A stretch of DNA of 64,000 bases from Nodosilinea sp. PGN35. Its GTDB lineage: Bacteria; Cyanobacteriota; Cyanobacteriia; Phormidesmidales; Phormidesmidaceae. The DNA lies in contig NZ_JAQKQJ010000014.1 of the NCBI RefSeq assembly GCF_029109325.1, positions 1 to 64,000 of the forward strand. Direction: 5' to 3'. The notes below the pieces were generated by a model. It saw only the letters and a list, made by a program, of their open reading frames with translations. It was not told where the DNA came from and searched no databases. A program made the position numbers and the translations under genes. This document shows, piece after piece, positions 50,558 through 60,101 of this stretch. The first letter of the stretch is position 1; every line of letters begins with the position of its first letter.

Positions 50558-51580
50558 ATGACCGAGCAGCAGTTTGACGTTTTTCTCTGTCACAACAGTG
50601 AAGACAAACCCGCCGTTATCGAGATTGCTCAACAACTGCGGCAAAATGACCTCAGCCCGTGGCTTGATGTATGGGAACTTCAGCCCGGTGCCATTTGGCA
50701 ATTTTCTCTGGAGCAGCAAATTGAAAACATTAAAGCTGCTGCTGTGTTTGTCGGTCAGCAGGGTCTTGGTCCTTGGCAAAGCGAAGAAATCTACGCTTTT
50801 TTGCAGGAATTCATTAGCCGAAAATGTCCAGTAATTCCGGTGATGCTACCAAATGCGCCGCAGCAACCCAAACTACCAATTTTTTTGCGCAACCGGCACT
50901 GGGTTGATTTTCGTATGCAAGAGCCGCCGCCACTGGTGCAGCTTGTTTGGGGTATTACCGGCATTAGACCGTTAGTGCCCCTCAATACTGCCCAGGCTAT
51001 CAATACCCAAACTGCTGCTAATCTAGACGCTGTCGTGTGGGCGTCCCCTACTACCATCGACATTGGTAAACCACCAGAGCCCAAAGATGACCTGAGTTCT
51101 GAAAAAGGAATTGACTACCGCAAACTCCGGGACTTGCTGAAAGCAGGAAAATGGAGAGAAGCAGATCGTGAAACCTACGAAGTTATGATGCGGGCAGTGG
51201 GTAAAAAGTCGGGCACCTGGTTCACTCAAAAAGAACTATTCGAACTGCCGTGCGTAGACTTGCTGACAATAGATCGCTTGTGGGTCAAATACAGTAATAA
51301 TAAGTTTGGTTTTAGTATTCAAAAAAACATTTGGCAACAATGCGGTAGGCCTCAGTCCAGTGGCCAAAGCTGGAACCTTTTCTGTGTTCAGGTAGGCTGG
51401 CAGGATGCAAATAAAGTTCACTATTTAGAGCATCAAGAGACAAGGGCAAGCTTTGATAAAGCTCCCCTAGGAGAATTTCCACGGCTGGGACGAGGATGGT
51501 GGGGAGTTGTCGGCGTGACTGGAGTTTCTTCTATTGCATTAAGGCTCGAAAGCTGCGGTCAAAGGCATCAAGCATCCTAA
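50558..51580 (+). CDS. TIR-GUN4 fusion protein (340 aa)
   Basis: Residues 5-135 are a TIR domain: FDVFLCHNSEDKPAVIEIAQQLR, SPWLDVWELQPG, AVFVGQQGLGPWQSEEI with the conserved Trp-Gln-x-Glu-Glu pair that supplies the catalytic Glu in NAD-consuming TIRs, and PVIPVMLP. Residues about 180-335 (GIDYRKLRDLLKAGKWREADRETYEVMMRAVGK, CVDLLTIDRLWVKYSNNKFGFSIQKNIWQQCG, FPRLGRGWWGV) are a complete GUN4 domain, the porphyrin-binding fold that stimulates Mg-chelatase. A linker of about 45 residues joins them. The fusion links a signalling or NADase module to a tetrapyrrole sensor. Confidence 0.85.
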   Translation: MTEQQFDVFLCHNSEDKPAVIEIAQQLRQNDLSPWLDVWELQPGAIWQFSLEQQIENIKAAAVFVGQQGLGPWQSEEIYAFLQEFISRKCPVIPVMLPNAPQQPKLPIFLRNRHWVDFRMQEPPPLVQLVWGITGIRPLVPLNTAQAINTQTAANLDAVVWASPTTIDIGKPPEPKDDLSSEKGIDYRKLRDLLKAGKWREADRETYEVMMRAVGKKSGTWFTQKELFELPCVDLLTIDRLWVKYSNNKFGFSIQKNIWQQCGRPQSSGQSWNLFCVQVGWQDANKVHYLEHQETRASFDKAPLGEFPRLGRGWWGVVGVTGVSSIALRLESCGQRHQAS

Positions 51581-51660
51581 CTATGCAATGCTAGACTATC
51601 AGCCGCGCTGTGTAGCCAATCGAAACGGGCGTTGGGCTGTGCTACAACACATCTGTCACC

Positions 51661-52368
51661 ATGCAAAATCAACCGTCACCCATTTTGTTTGATCAAAACG
51701 TTGCGGCTGCCTACGACGAGAAAACCGCTCTCTGGGCGGCGGGGCGAGATGCGCTCTTTTCGTTAATCCGCCTGATTTTGGCCGATCTATCGTCTGAGGC
51801 GCAGATTTTGTGCGTCGGCGTCGGTACCGGAACAGAGATGATTGCCCTGGCCCAAGCCTTTCCCCACTGTCGGTTTACGGCGGTCGAGCCTGCCCCTGCA
51901 ATGCTCGACATCTGCCGCCAAAAAGCCGCAGAACATGGCATCGCCTCGCGCTGCACATTTCATGCTGGCTATCTTGACTCGCTGCCCACCTCGGCCCCCT
52001 TTGACGCGGCAACCTGCCTTTTGGTGTCTCAATTCTTTAAAGAAGCGGCAGATCGGAGCCACTTTTTCAGTCAGATAGCGCATCGCCTGCGTCCGGGCGG
52101 AATTTTGATCAATTCTGATCTGGTTTTAGGTCTGGCACCGCCGGTTCATCAAAGCTTGTTTGAGGTTTGGCTGCGCATGCTAGGTGGCTCTGGCTGGAGT
52201 GAAGCAGACATCGAAAAGACTCGCGCTGCCTGGCAGCTGCACATGGCGGCTTTGACCCCGCCAGACATTGAAGCCATCATTGTGGCGGGGGGCTTCACTA
52301 CTCCAGTGTTGTTCTTCCAAACCCTTTTCATCCACGCTTGGTTTGCAACGCGAACAGCGCTCGATTGA
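51661..52368 (+). CDS. Class I SAM-dependent methyltransferase (235 aa)
   Basis: ILCVGVGTGTEMIALAQAFPHCRFTAVEPAPAMLDICRQKAAEHGI is motif I with the acidic residue of the SAM ribose site in VEPAP. FDAATCLLVSQFFKEAADRSHFFSQIAHRLRPGGILINSDL covers motifs II and III. The substrate is unknown; the overall type (small, with a C-terminal helical end) is that of a small-molecule methyltransferase. It follows the TIR-GUN4 gene by 80 bases on the same strand. Confidence 0.85.
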   Translation: MQNQPSPILFDQNVAAAYDEKTALWAAGRDALFSLIRLILADLSSEAQILCVGVGTGTEMIALAQAFPHCRFTAVEPAPAMLDICRQKAAEHGIASRCTFHAGYLDSLPTSAPFDAATCLLVSQFFKEAADRSHFFSQIAHRLRPGGILINSDLVLGLAPPVHQSLFEVWLRMLGGSGWSEADIEKTRAAWQLHMAALTPPDIEAIIVAGGFTTPVLFFQTLFIHAWFATRTALD

Positions 52369-52795
52369 GCAAGGTTTTAAACTACCCGCAGGGCGACGCA
52401 CCAAATTTAGTTTTGCGGCTCTGCCGCTTCTTTAGCCCGGCTTATTCACGTTTGGGTCAGAACTGGCCAGAGGCCCATCCTCCAAGAGGCTGACCTCTTG
52501 GGCTTAGGAAAAAAACTTATGGGATAGCCGTCTCGGCTATCCATTGTTCAAGGGCCAATACCTTCCACTAAATCCGCATTGGAAAACCTCAATTTAAAAC
52601 AGGAATCTCGTAGGGAATATTGCAGTGCAATGCCCCTAAAAACCGGATATGGATAAATAGAATTTGTCCTGAAAACAGGCTGGTTCTAGTGGAATAAACG
52701 GGGGGCGGCGCATTGTCACGCGACAACAGCCGCAGGGGGGAAGCTGGACTCCCTCCATGCGGCTGTAGAGTAGACGGCAGGGTAGTTTGAAACCC
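52369..52795. other. Convergent intergenic region with two hairpins
   Basis: This 427-base region between the methyltransferase and protease stops holds hairpin CCAAGAGG/CCTCTTGG (52482-52501) and a perfect nine-base stem at 52522-52542. No gene is seen. The AT content rises in the middle (52600-52690). Confidence 0.5.
52511..52542 (-). terminator. Candidate terminator for the serine protease gene
   Basis: On the minus strand GGATAGCCG, loop AGA, CGGCTATCC is followed six bases later by a run of seven T. It lies about 255 bases after the protease stop. The neighbouring hairpin at 52482-52501 may act on the opposite strand. Confidence 0.4.
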
Positions 52796-54205
52796 CTAGT
52801 GGACGTTGAGCTTGGACAGTTTCACCATGCCTCGCCGCAGGCCCACAACAGCGCCGCCTGCCCCCAGCAACGTCACGACAAGGCCGCCTGCCACGATACT
52901 TCCGAGAGATACAGCACCTTTGGCGTCTTGGTTGAGGGCAGTCTGGGTTTTGCTCAGGTAGCCCTGCACGTAGGGGTAGCTGGGGTTGAGCTCGCTGACC
53001 TGGCGAAAGCTGGCCAGGGCGCGCTTGTACTGACCCCGCTCAAACTGGGTGACCGCCGTTTGGTAGAGCTGAGAGACGCCGCTGGGGGCAGGCTCCACAT
53101 TGGCCTGGGTCAAAAATTCGTTGACGACGCCCATGGGGATGACAAAGTTGGCCCCCTGCACCTGGCTGCCCGTGGAGGGGTCAACCTTGGCAAAGGTGGC
53201 GATGCCGATCGCCTCACCCGCCTCGTTAAACACGGGGCCACCGCTGTTGCCGCTGCTCATGGCGGCGTCGGTTTGCAAAATATCCCAGCCGTCGGCCATG
53301 GTTTTGCGGGCGCTGACCAGCCCGGCGGTGAGGGAGGCCTCGACCGCTTCTTGCTCGTCGATTACCCCGGCACCGGGGTAGCCGAGAATGAACATGCGAT
53401 CGCCCGCCGCCAGGGCTTTGTCATCCCCCAGGGCCACGGTGGGCATGTGGGTGGCCTCGATTTTGAGAATTGCCACGTCTTTGCCGGGGGCGGGTTCGCC
53501 AATGGCTTTGACGGTGGCTTTGTGGCCCTTTTCGACGATTTGGTCGCGGGCGGTGGCCCCCATAGCCGCATAAATTTTAGTATCTAGGGCATCGAGGGAC
53601 ATGTAGTGGGCGAAGTATTTAGCGTGGGCTTGCAGGCAGAGCTGCACAAACTCCTGGGTGCCCATCAGCGCCCCGATCGCCTCCTGGTAGCCGCCGTCGC
53701 TGAAGTCATTCCACAGCGATTTGCAGCTTGAGACGGCAACTTCTTCGAGGGCACTGTCGGCCAGCAGCGCCTTAATGTCGTCCTGTTCTGAAGAGACGAC
53801 GTGGGCGTTGGTGACCAGGTAGCCATCTTCGGTGACCGCCAGGGCCGAGCCGGTGGTGCTGATTTCAGCCTGCTCTTGCACCCGCGTTGAGATCGGGGTG
53901 AAGTAGGCCAGGGGGTCGGCCAATACCGCTTGAATGATGGCGACAATCACCTGCTGATCAGAGGTGTATTCGCCACTGGCCACTTTTTTGCCCAGAGCCT
54001 GGGCGAGCTGGGCCATCTTGCCCTCGTTGAGGTCGTAGTCGGGTACCGAAAACTCGGCCTTGTGAACGGTTTGAATGATCAAGGTACCGGGCTTGTTTTG
54101 CTCGGCCAGCTGGCTGGGGCTGAGGGCGGTGGTTTTGCCGCAGCCGGTGAGGGCTAGGGTGAGCAGGCTAGCGGCGATCGCCAGAGACTTGAAGCAGCGT
54201 GTCAT
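52796..54205 (-). CDS. Lipoprotein trypsin-like serine protease with C-terminal membrane anchor (469 aa)
   Basis: From ATG at 54205 (AGGA eight bases upstream) the protein starts with a lipoprotein signal (SLAIAASLLTLALTGC, modified Cys22). The triad is complete: His135 in VTNAHVV, Asp243 in GKDVAILKI, Ser321 in GNSGGP. About 75 helical residues are inserted between His and Asp, far more than in HtrA-type enzymes. A TPR-like segment (about 400-440) is followed by a membrane span (LGSIVAGGLVVTLLGAGGAVVG) near the end. No PDZ domain is present. It should act in the periplasm or lumen, tied to the membrane at both ends. It lies behind the TPR-CHAT gene. Confidence 0.85.
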   Translation of the reverse strand: MTRCFKSLAIAASLLTLALTGCGKTTALSPSQLAEQNKPGTLIIQTVHKAEFSVPDYDLNEGKMAQLAQALGKKVASGEYTSDQQVIVAIIQAVLADPLAYFTPISTRVQEQAEISTTGSALAVTEDGYLVTNAHVVSSEQDDIKALLADSALEEVAVSSCKSLWNDFSDGGYQEAIGALMGTQEFVQLCLQAHAKYFAHYMSLDALDTKIYAAMGATARDQIVEKGHKATVKAIGEPAPGKDVAILKIEATHMPTVALGDDKALAAGDRMFILGYPGAGVIDEQEAVEASLTAGLVSARKTMADGWDILQTDAAMSSGNSGGPVFNEAGEAIGIATFAKVDPSTGSQVQGANFVIPMGVVNEFLTQANVEPAPSGVSQLYQTAVTQFERGQYKRALASFRQVSELNPSYPYVQGYLSKTQTALNQDAKGAVSLGSIVAGGLVVTLLGAGGAVVGLRRGMVKLSKLNVH

Positions 54206-54323
54206 GGGAGGATTCCTTTTAGGGCTAAAAGACTGGGGGCAGAGATGCCGAAGGCGGTAGCGTTCACAAGAACGTATGGCTGGGTGGGGCGAAGTTATCC
54301 AAATCTTGAGGGCTTTGCCCGTA

Positions 54324-57300
54324 TTACAGCCCATTACCAATGAGAATGAACGGTGCCCAGTAGTAGGGATGGCTGAGGTTGTCGCCGACGGCCCTGGATA
54401 GGCCATCTTGGGCGGTGACGAGGGTGATGTCGGCGCGATCGCCCGCCCCTTCAATCGTAAAATCGCCGTCGATCAGCGCCTGCTGGGCCAGTTGCAGCGC
54501 CTCGGCTTTGGGGTAGCCTGCCTGCAACGCAGCGTAAAAGGCATTCATCAAGACCTGGGTGCCGCCGTCGCTGACCTGCCAGAGGGAGGCGATCGCCGCC
54601 TTGGCCCCGGCGGTCTGCATCTGGTAGCCAAAGCCGAGGATCTCGACCCCGCTGCCCAGCTGCGCCTCCCCGAGGGCGGTTTCGCAGGCGCTCAGCACCA
54701 CCAGGTCGGCGTCCAGATTCCAGGCCTGCATCTCGCGCAGGGAGACTGAACCGCCGTCGCCCGTGACAATGAACGACTCGCTGCCCTGGCCCTGTACAAA
54801 CTTGGCGTGGGTAGCCAGATGCACGATGGGAAACCGGCCCATGAGGGCGCGCAGGTCGCGGGCGCTAAAGGCCTCGTTCAGCCGCAGCTCGGTGTTGGGA
54901 ATCTGCGCCGCCAGGGTTTCGACCTCGACCCCGGCGTTGGGCAGATCGCCAAAGCGGTAGCCGTTGATATTCTCAAAGCTGCACTGCACACAGGCGGCGG
55001 CAAGCAGCTCCAGGTTGTCGGGTTGGTAGGTGGGTCGAGCGGTAAAATCGACCAGCGAGGCGGCAGTAATGTGGCTGACGGCAAAGCGCTCGGCCAGCCA
55101 GCCCTCGCCATCGTGCAGCGCCGCCAGCGGAATGTACCGCAGCGGGCCATCGGGGGCGTAGATAATGGTTTCGGCATTGACCGCCGCTAGGTCGTCTGCA
55201 ATGGGCGCGACCACCCACTGATAGAGCCGCTGGGCGGGGGCTTGGGCGTTGAGGCGAGGGTCTTTGAGCGCCTGGCCCAGCTCGACAATGGCGCGGTTTA
55301 GCTCAGCCGATTCGACAGGTACGGGCCGCCGAATGGGAGCGCTATAGGGGGTGATCAGCACCAGCTCCAGGCGATCGGGCAAGATCAGTGGGTAGAGCAG
55401 CACGGCGTTGGTGTCGAGGCTGGCCAGGCTGTTTTGCAGCTGGTTAAAGTGGCTCAGCTCGATGTTTTGACCGTCGGTGCTGGTGCGCAGCTGGGCGATC
55501 GCCGCCCGCACATCGTCGCGATCGCGAAAGTCTTGAAAAACGCTGCGCAGCTCATCCTGCCGGGTCAGCAGCTCGTCGCGTCGCTGGGTCTCGGCCTCTG
55601 TTAGGGAGGCTTTTGCCTGGAGCTGGGCCAGCTCGGCCCCTTCGGCAATGGTCTGCTCGTAGAGGTCAAGAATGCGCTGCTCGGGCTCCCACAGGTCTAC
55701 CCCGGTGGCGGTTTGCTCGGTGCTGCGCACGTTGTGCAAGTAGTCGTCTAGCTCCTGCACCCGCAGCAGATCCAGCACCCGCTGGGCCTCGAGCACGCGG
55801 TTTTGTTGCAGCAGCAGGTCGGCCAGGGTGCGGTAGGTGTCGGCCACGCTGTCGGTGTACGACTGTTGCAGGTCGGCGGGCAGGGTACCCAGGCTGGCAC
55901 GGATGCCCTCGGTGAGGTTGACCGACTGTTTGTAGAAGGCGATCGCCATCTCGGGCTGGTTTTGGGCCGCCAGCAGCTCGCCCAAACTGGCCAGGGTCTG
56001 TGCCTCGATCGCCGGTTCATCGATCTGCCGCTGAATGGTCAGCGCCTGCTGAAAGGCTGCCAACGCCTCATTTTGTCGGCCCTGCCTGCCGTAGACAACC
56101 CCCAGCCCGCGCAGAATGCTAGATTCGGCCAGCCGAAAGCCCGTCTGACGCGCCAGTACCAGGGCCTGCTGGTAGGTGGCGATGGCGCGATCGCTCTGCC
56201 CCTGGCGATCGTAGGTGCGGCCCAAAGCATCCAAAAGCGCTGCCTCGGTGTTGACCTCGCCGATGTCACGGGCTAGAGCTAGGCCCTGCTCGTAAAGAGC
56301 CTGAGCCTGGGAAAGCTGGCCCTGGTGAAGGTCAGTTCTAGCCAGGTTGCCCAGGGCAAGGGCTTCGTTGGAGCGCTGGCCCACCGTGCGGCTGAGCTCT
56401 AGCGCCTGCTGGTGAAACTCGCGGGCTTGGTCGTACTGACCCAGGGAATGATACACGCGCCCCAGGCCAATTAGCCCGCTGATTTCGCTCGATCGCGCCC
56501 CGATTTCTCGGTAGATAGCGATCGACTGCTGCCTCAGCTCCAGGGAGCGGCTGTAGTTGCCCTGGCCCGAGTAGATGTCGGCCATATTGCCTAAAACGGT
56601 GGCCTCTGAGAGGCGATTACCCGCTGCTTGGGCGATCGCCAGCGCCTGCTGTAGTTTCTCTAACCCTTCGCCGCTGCGCCCTTGATCGGAGTCCAAGACC
56701 GCCAGATTGTTGAGGCTAGTGGTGAGGTCTAGCCCTAATTCCTGGTTGATCGCCAGGGCCTGTTCATAGACATCGCGGGCCTCATCTACTCTGCCCTGGG
56801 CACTGTAAACCGCACCGAGATTGCCCAGAACCGTGGATACAGAGGATGGGCTGTCGATGGCCTGAGCCAGTTGCAGACTGCGCTGATACGATTCCAGGGC
56901 TTGAGGATAGTCGCCTTTTTCGCTATGGGTACGGCCCAGGTTGTTGAGGGCAATACCTTGGTTTGGGCGGCTGCCGGTGGTCAAGGCAATGGCTAGGGCA
57001 CCTTCGTAGGCGGCTATGGCCTCGGCATAGTTGCCCATTTCGTCGTGAACGCCGCCGATGTTGAGCAGCAGAGACGTCTCTAGCTCAAGATTTTTGTACT
57101 CATGGGCAATGGCTAACGCCTGGTCGTAGGCAGCGATCGCCTCTCGATAACGCCCCAAAGTTTGATAGTAAGAAACCTGGTTGTTTAGACCCACAGCCAA
57201 GCCGTAGCGGTAAACCTCCAGGCACTGCTGACGAATTACAGAACCCGCAGTAGCAGGGTATTTGCTACAGAACTGTTTGAAGCTCTCGGCACTGTTGGTT

Positions 57301-59345
57301 TGCAGGGCATCGATCGCCTCCTGCTGTCGGTCAATGGCCTGCTGCTGGGTTTCCAGAGCCTGGCGATAGTTGCCCTGGGCCGAGTAGACCGTAGCCATGT
57401 TGTTGAGCAGAGAAATTTCGGTATCGATATCGCCGAGGGATTGGGCGATCGACAGCGCCTGCTGGTAGTGCTCTAGCACTGCCGGGTACTGGCTCAGATT
57501 GTGGTAAGCCTGGCCCAGCTTGGTGAGGGCCTTTAGCCGGGCGGCGGCATCGTCGGGCAGCTTTTCAGTGGCGATCGCCATGATGTGCTGGGCCACAGCC
57601 AGCGCCTGGGCATAGTCGCCCAGGTAGGCGTGGTTACTCGATTCCAGGCTGAGGGCCGACATTTGCCGAGCGGGGTCGTTAAGCTGTTCGGCCAGCTGTG
57701 CAGCACCCTGAAAGGCCGTAATCGCTTCGGCGTATTGACCGCTGTTGTAATGGGCCAGCCCCAGCTGCATGAGTGCGCCCTGGCGCTGGGCAAGATATTT
57801 GGCCTCGGGCATGCGATCGCGGTAAGCCTCTAAAATTTCAAGGGACTGCCGATGGGCCGCGATCGCCTCAGGAAACTGGCGCAGTTGGTCAAAGGCAAGG
57901 CCCTGGGTGGAATAGACAACTTGGGCAGAGGTGACCAGGGAGCCCGTGAGGGCGGGGTTAAACTCTGCAACCTGCGCCAGGTCAATCGCTTGCTGGTAGG
58001 GCGCGATCGCCTGCTGGGCCGCCGCCACCGATTCTGCATACGCTTCGTCGGCGTAGAGGCGCTGGGCCTGGCCGAGGTAGGTGGAACCCACACCCCAAAA
58101 CCCAAAGGCTTCTTGGCTGACGTTGCTGACCTGCTGAGCGCGATCGATCTGCCGCTGAAAGTACGACCTGGCCTGGTCGTAGTCCCCCAGGGCTTCGTAG
58201 GTGTAGCCAAGTGTATTGAGCAGTCTAAGCTCGCCGACAGCATTTTCCTCTGCCTGAAACAGAGCCAGGGCCTGCCGATGAACCTCTAGGGCCGGTTGGT
58301 ACTGTTTTTGCTGCTTGTAGGTATGGCCAATGTCAAACAATCGCCAGGCTTGGGCACTGCGATCGCCCAGACTATCGTAAAGATCGAGCGCATGCTGATA
58401 GGCCGTTCGCGCCTCGTCGTAATTTTCTTGGGCGTAGTACAGATTGCCGATGCGGGTGTAGCCGTCGGCCACCGCCGCCGAATTGTTGAGGGCCTGCACA
58501 GCGACCAGGGCAGCTTCGTAGCTGGCGATCGCCTCGGTAAACTCGCCCCGCTCCTTTTGCAGATCGCCCAAAAACTTCAGCGCCAGGCTTTCGAGGGAAC
58601 GGTTGCCCAGGGTGCGGGCCAGCTCCAGGGCCTGCTGCAAGGTGGCCACCGCTGTTTCATAGTCGCCCTCCTGCCCCTGGGCGTGCCCCAGCCAGGCCAA
58701 AATCACGCTGCGCTGGTACTGCTGGCGCTGCTCTAGGGCCGGGTCTACGGGGGCATTGAGAATGGCGATCGCCTGCTGCATCGTGGCCAAGCCCTGGGCC
58801 GCATCGCCCTGTTTGGTTTGGCCAATGCCGATCAGACCCAACGTCCAGCCTTCCCCCGACTGGTCTTGCACCGCCTGGCGCAGCGTCAGCGCTCGTTGCA
58901 GACTGGCAATGCCCTCGTCATACTGGCCCAGATTGAGCTGGGCATCTCCCACGGCATGAAGGGCAGCGGCTTCCCCAGCGCGATCGGCCAGGGTTTGATA
59001 AATCTCTAGGGCCTGCTGGGCGGTTTCTAGCTGGTCTTCAAACTGCCACGACCAGAGGTACGATTCTGACAATCCCAGCAGGGCGGCGGCGGCTCCCGAG
59101 CGATTTTGGCTCTGCTGACACTGCACTAGGGTGAGCTGAAATGATGCGATCGCGCCTTGGAGTTGACTGGTGTAGAGCTGCTGATAGCCTTCGGCCATCA
59201 GCTGATTGACCCCGGCGATCGACCCCGCTGAGGCGGGCTGTTCTGCCAGAGAAATAGGGGGTTGGGCTGCTGTGGGGAGTGTGGGCGCGATCGTAGCTAG
59301 CAGCCAGGAAGAAGCCAATAGACCAAACAAATATGTACGGCGCAT
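54324..59345 (-). CDS. Secreted TPR-repeat protein with C-terminal CHAT protease domain (1673 aa)
   Basis: A signal peptide (YLFGLLASSWLLATIAPTLPTAAQ) is followed by more than 25 tetratricopeptide repeats to about residue 1190, many with the GDYAQALAVAQ type pattern. A helical linker (1190-1330) leads to a CHAT domain (caspase-HetF-associated) with IPLAALHDGEGWLAERF, His1513 in HLATHA and Cys1554 in VVLSACETALG, so the catalytic pair is intact. Such proteins are common in filamentous cyanobacteria; TPRs likely bind a partner that controls the protease. It lies 118 bases upstream of the lipoprotein protease on the same strand, and both are exported. Confidence 0.88.
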   Translation of the reverse strand: MRRTYLFGLLASSWLLATIAPTLPTAAQPPISLAEQPASAGSIAGVNQLMAEGYQQLYTSQLQGAIASFQLTLVQCQQSQNRSGAAAALLGLSESYLWSWQFEDQLETAQQALEIYQTLADRAGEAAALHAVGDAQLNLGQYDEGIASLQRALTLRQAVQDQSGEGWTLGLIGIGQTKQGDAAQGLATMQQAIAILNAPVDPALEQRQQYQRSVILAWLGHAQGQEGDYETAVATLQQALELARTLGNRSLESLALKFLGDLQKERGEFTEAIASYEAALVAVQALNNSAAVADGYTRIGNLYYAQENYDEARTAYQHALDLYDSLGDRSAQAWRLFDIGHTYKQQKQYQPALEVHRQALALFQAEENAVGELRLLNTLGYTYEALGDYDQARSYFQRQIDRAQQVSNVSQEAFGFWGVGSTYLGQAQRLYADEAYAESVAAAQQAIAPYQQAIDLAQVAEFNPALTGSLVTSAQVVYSTQGLAFDQLRQFPEAIAAHRQSLEILEAYRDRMPEAKYLAQRQGALMQLGLAHYNSGQYAEAITAFQGAAQLAEQLNDPARQMSALSLESSNHAYLGDYAQALAVAQHIMAIATEKLPDDAAARLKALTKLGQAYHNLSQYPAVLEHYQQALSIAQSLGDIDTEISLLNNMATVYSAQGNYRQALETQQQAIDRQQEAIDALQTNSAESFKQFCSKYPATAGSVIRQQCLEVYRYGLAVGLNNQVSYYQTLGRYREAIAAYDQALAIAHEYKNLELETSLLLNIGGVHDEMGNYAEAIAAYEGALAIALTTGSRPNQGIALNNLGRTHSEKGDYPQALESYQRSLQLAQAIDSPSSVSTVLGNLGAVYSAQGRVDEARDVYEQALAINQELGLDLTTSLNNLAVLDSDQGRSGEGLEKLQQALAIAQAAGNRLSEATVLGNMADIYSGQGNYSRSLELRQQSIAIYREIGARSSEISGLIGLGRVYHSLGQYDQAREFHQQALELSRTVGQRSNEALALGNLARTDLHQGQLSQAQALYEQGLALARDIGEVNTEAALLDALGRTYDRQGQSDRAIATYQQALVLARQTGFRLAESSILRGLGVVYGRQGRQNEALAAFQQALTIQRQIDEPAIEAQTLASLGELLAAQNQPEMAIAFYKQSVNLTEGIRASLGTLPADLQQSYTDSVADTYRTLADLLLQQNRVLEAQRVLDLLRVQELDDYLHNVRSTEQTATGVDLWEPEQRILDLYEQTIAEGAELAQLQAKASLTEAETQRRDELLTRQDELRSVFQDFRDRDDVRAAIAQLRTSTDGQNIELSHFNQLQNSLASLDTNAVLLYPLILPDRLELVLITPYSAPIRRPVPVESAELNRAIVELGQALKDPRLNAQAPAQRLYQWVVAPIADDLAAVNAETIIYAPDGPLRYIPLAALHDGEGWLAERFAVSHITAASLVDFTARPTYQPDNLELLAAACVQCSFENINGYRFGDLPNAGVEVETLAAQIPNTELRLNEAFSARDLRALMGRFPIVHLATHAKFVQGQGSESFIVTGDGGSVSLREMQAWNLDADLVVLSACETALGEAQLGSGVEILGFGYQMQTAGAKAAIASLWQVSDGGTQVLMNAFYAALQAGYPKAEALQLAQQALIDGDFTIEGAGDRADITLVTAQDGLSRAVGDNLSHPYYWAPFILIGNGL

Positions 59346-59504
59346 AGGTTAAATCCTGAAAGTAGCTAGAGCATATAGGTCTGGCCAAGGTGAACCGATT
59401 CACTTTTGTGCCACGCTGTCTGCACAACTTTGTAAGGGCTGGTTCTCCGGTGCGCGCTGACAGCTTGAGCCGTTAGGATTGAGCTATCGCGCTGTGTTCA
59501 GAGG

Positions 59505-60101
59505 ATGACTATGGTTGTTGCTTCAGCCTTCAGCTATATCTCCCCAGAAGAGTACCTGGCGGCAGAAGCCACCAGCCCCATCAAGCACGAGTACCGCGAT
59601 GGCGAGGTCTATGCCATAGCAGGGGGCACCGATGCCCATAATCAGATTGCTGGTAATTTGTATGCGCTACTTAGGGCGCATTTGCAAGGAACTGGATGCC
59701 GCGCCTATTTCGCCGATGTTAAAGCCCGTATTGAGGTGCTAAACCGCTTTTACTATCCAGATGTGATGGTCACCTGCGACGATCGCGATCTTTCTTCCAG
59801 CACCTTTAAGCGCCATCCCTGCCTCATTGTTGAGGTGCTCTCCGACAGCACCGAAGCCTTTGAACGGGGCGATAAATTTACCGACTACCGCCACCTGGAG
59901 AGCCTGCAAGAGTACATGCTAATTTCTCAAACCCGGCAACAGGTGGAGGTGTTTCGCCGCAATGCTGAGGGATTGTGGGTGTTGCATCCTCACTGCGAGG
60001 GCGAACAGGTGTCGCTGGCCAGCGTGGGTTGGGAAGGGGCGATCGCTGACCTCTACGAAGAGGTTATCTTCTCTAAACCCGAATTGAAACAGTCCATCTA
60101 A
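59505..60101 (+). CDS. Uma2 family protein (DUF820, PD-(D/E)XK fold, 198 aa)
   Basis: ISPEEYLAAEATSPIKHEYRDGEVYAIAGGTDAHNQI, then YYPDVMVTCD and HPCLIVEVLSDSTEAFERGDKFTDYRHLESLQEYMLISQTRQQVEVFRR, is the Uma2 pattern with the restriction-endonuclease-like residues D (YPDVMV) and E-x-x (VEVLS). These proteins are greatly multiplied in cyanobacteria and their role is unknown. The stop codon overlaps that of the VapC-type gene on the other strand (CTAA at 60098-60101). Confidence 0.88.
   Translation: MTMVVASAFSYISPEEYLAAEATSPIKHEYRDGEVYAIAGGTDAHNQIAGNLYALLRAHLQGTGCRAYFADVKARIEVLNRFYYPDVMVTCDDRDLSSSTFKRHPCLIVEVLSDSTEAFERGDKFTDYRHLESLQEYMLISQTRQQVEVFRRNAEGLWVLHPHCEGEQVSLASVGWEGAIADLYEEVIFSKPELKQSI

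Noticed and set aside
50558..51580. Frameshift at the end of the TIR-GUN4 gene
   Set aside because: The GUN4 domain runs to its usual end (FPRLGRGWW, then a short SSIALRLESC tail) in one frame, so no break is needed.
52796..59345. CHAT plus protease pair as a cytoplasmic CRISPR-linked or gasdermin-type death system
   Set aside because: Both proteins have export signals, no gasdermin or Cas gene is present, and TPR-CHAT proteins of this kind are common in cyanobacteria outside defence loci.
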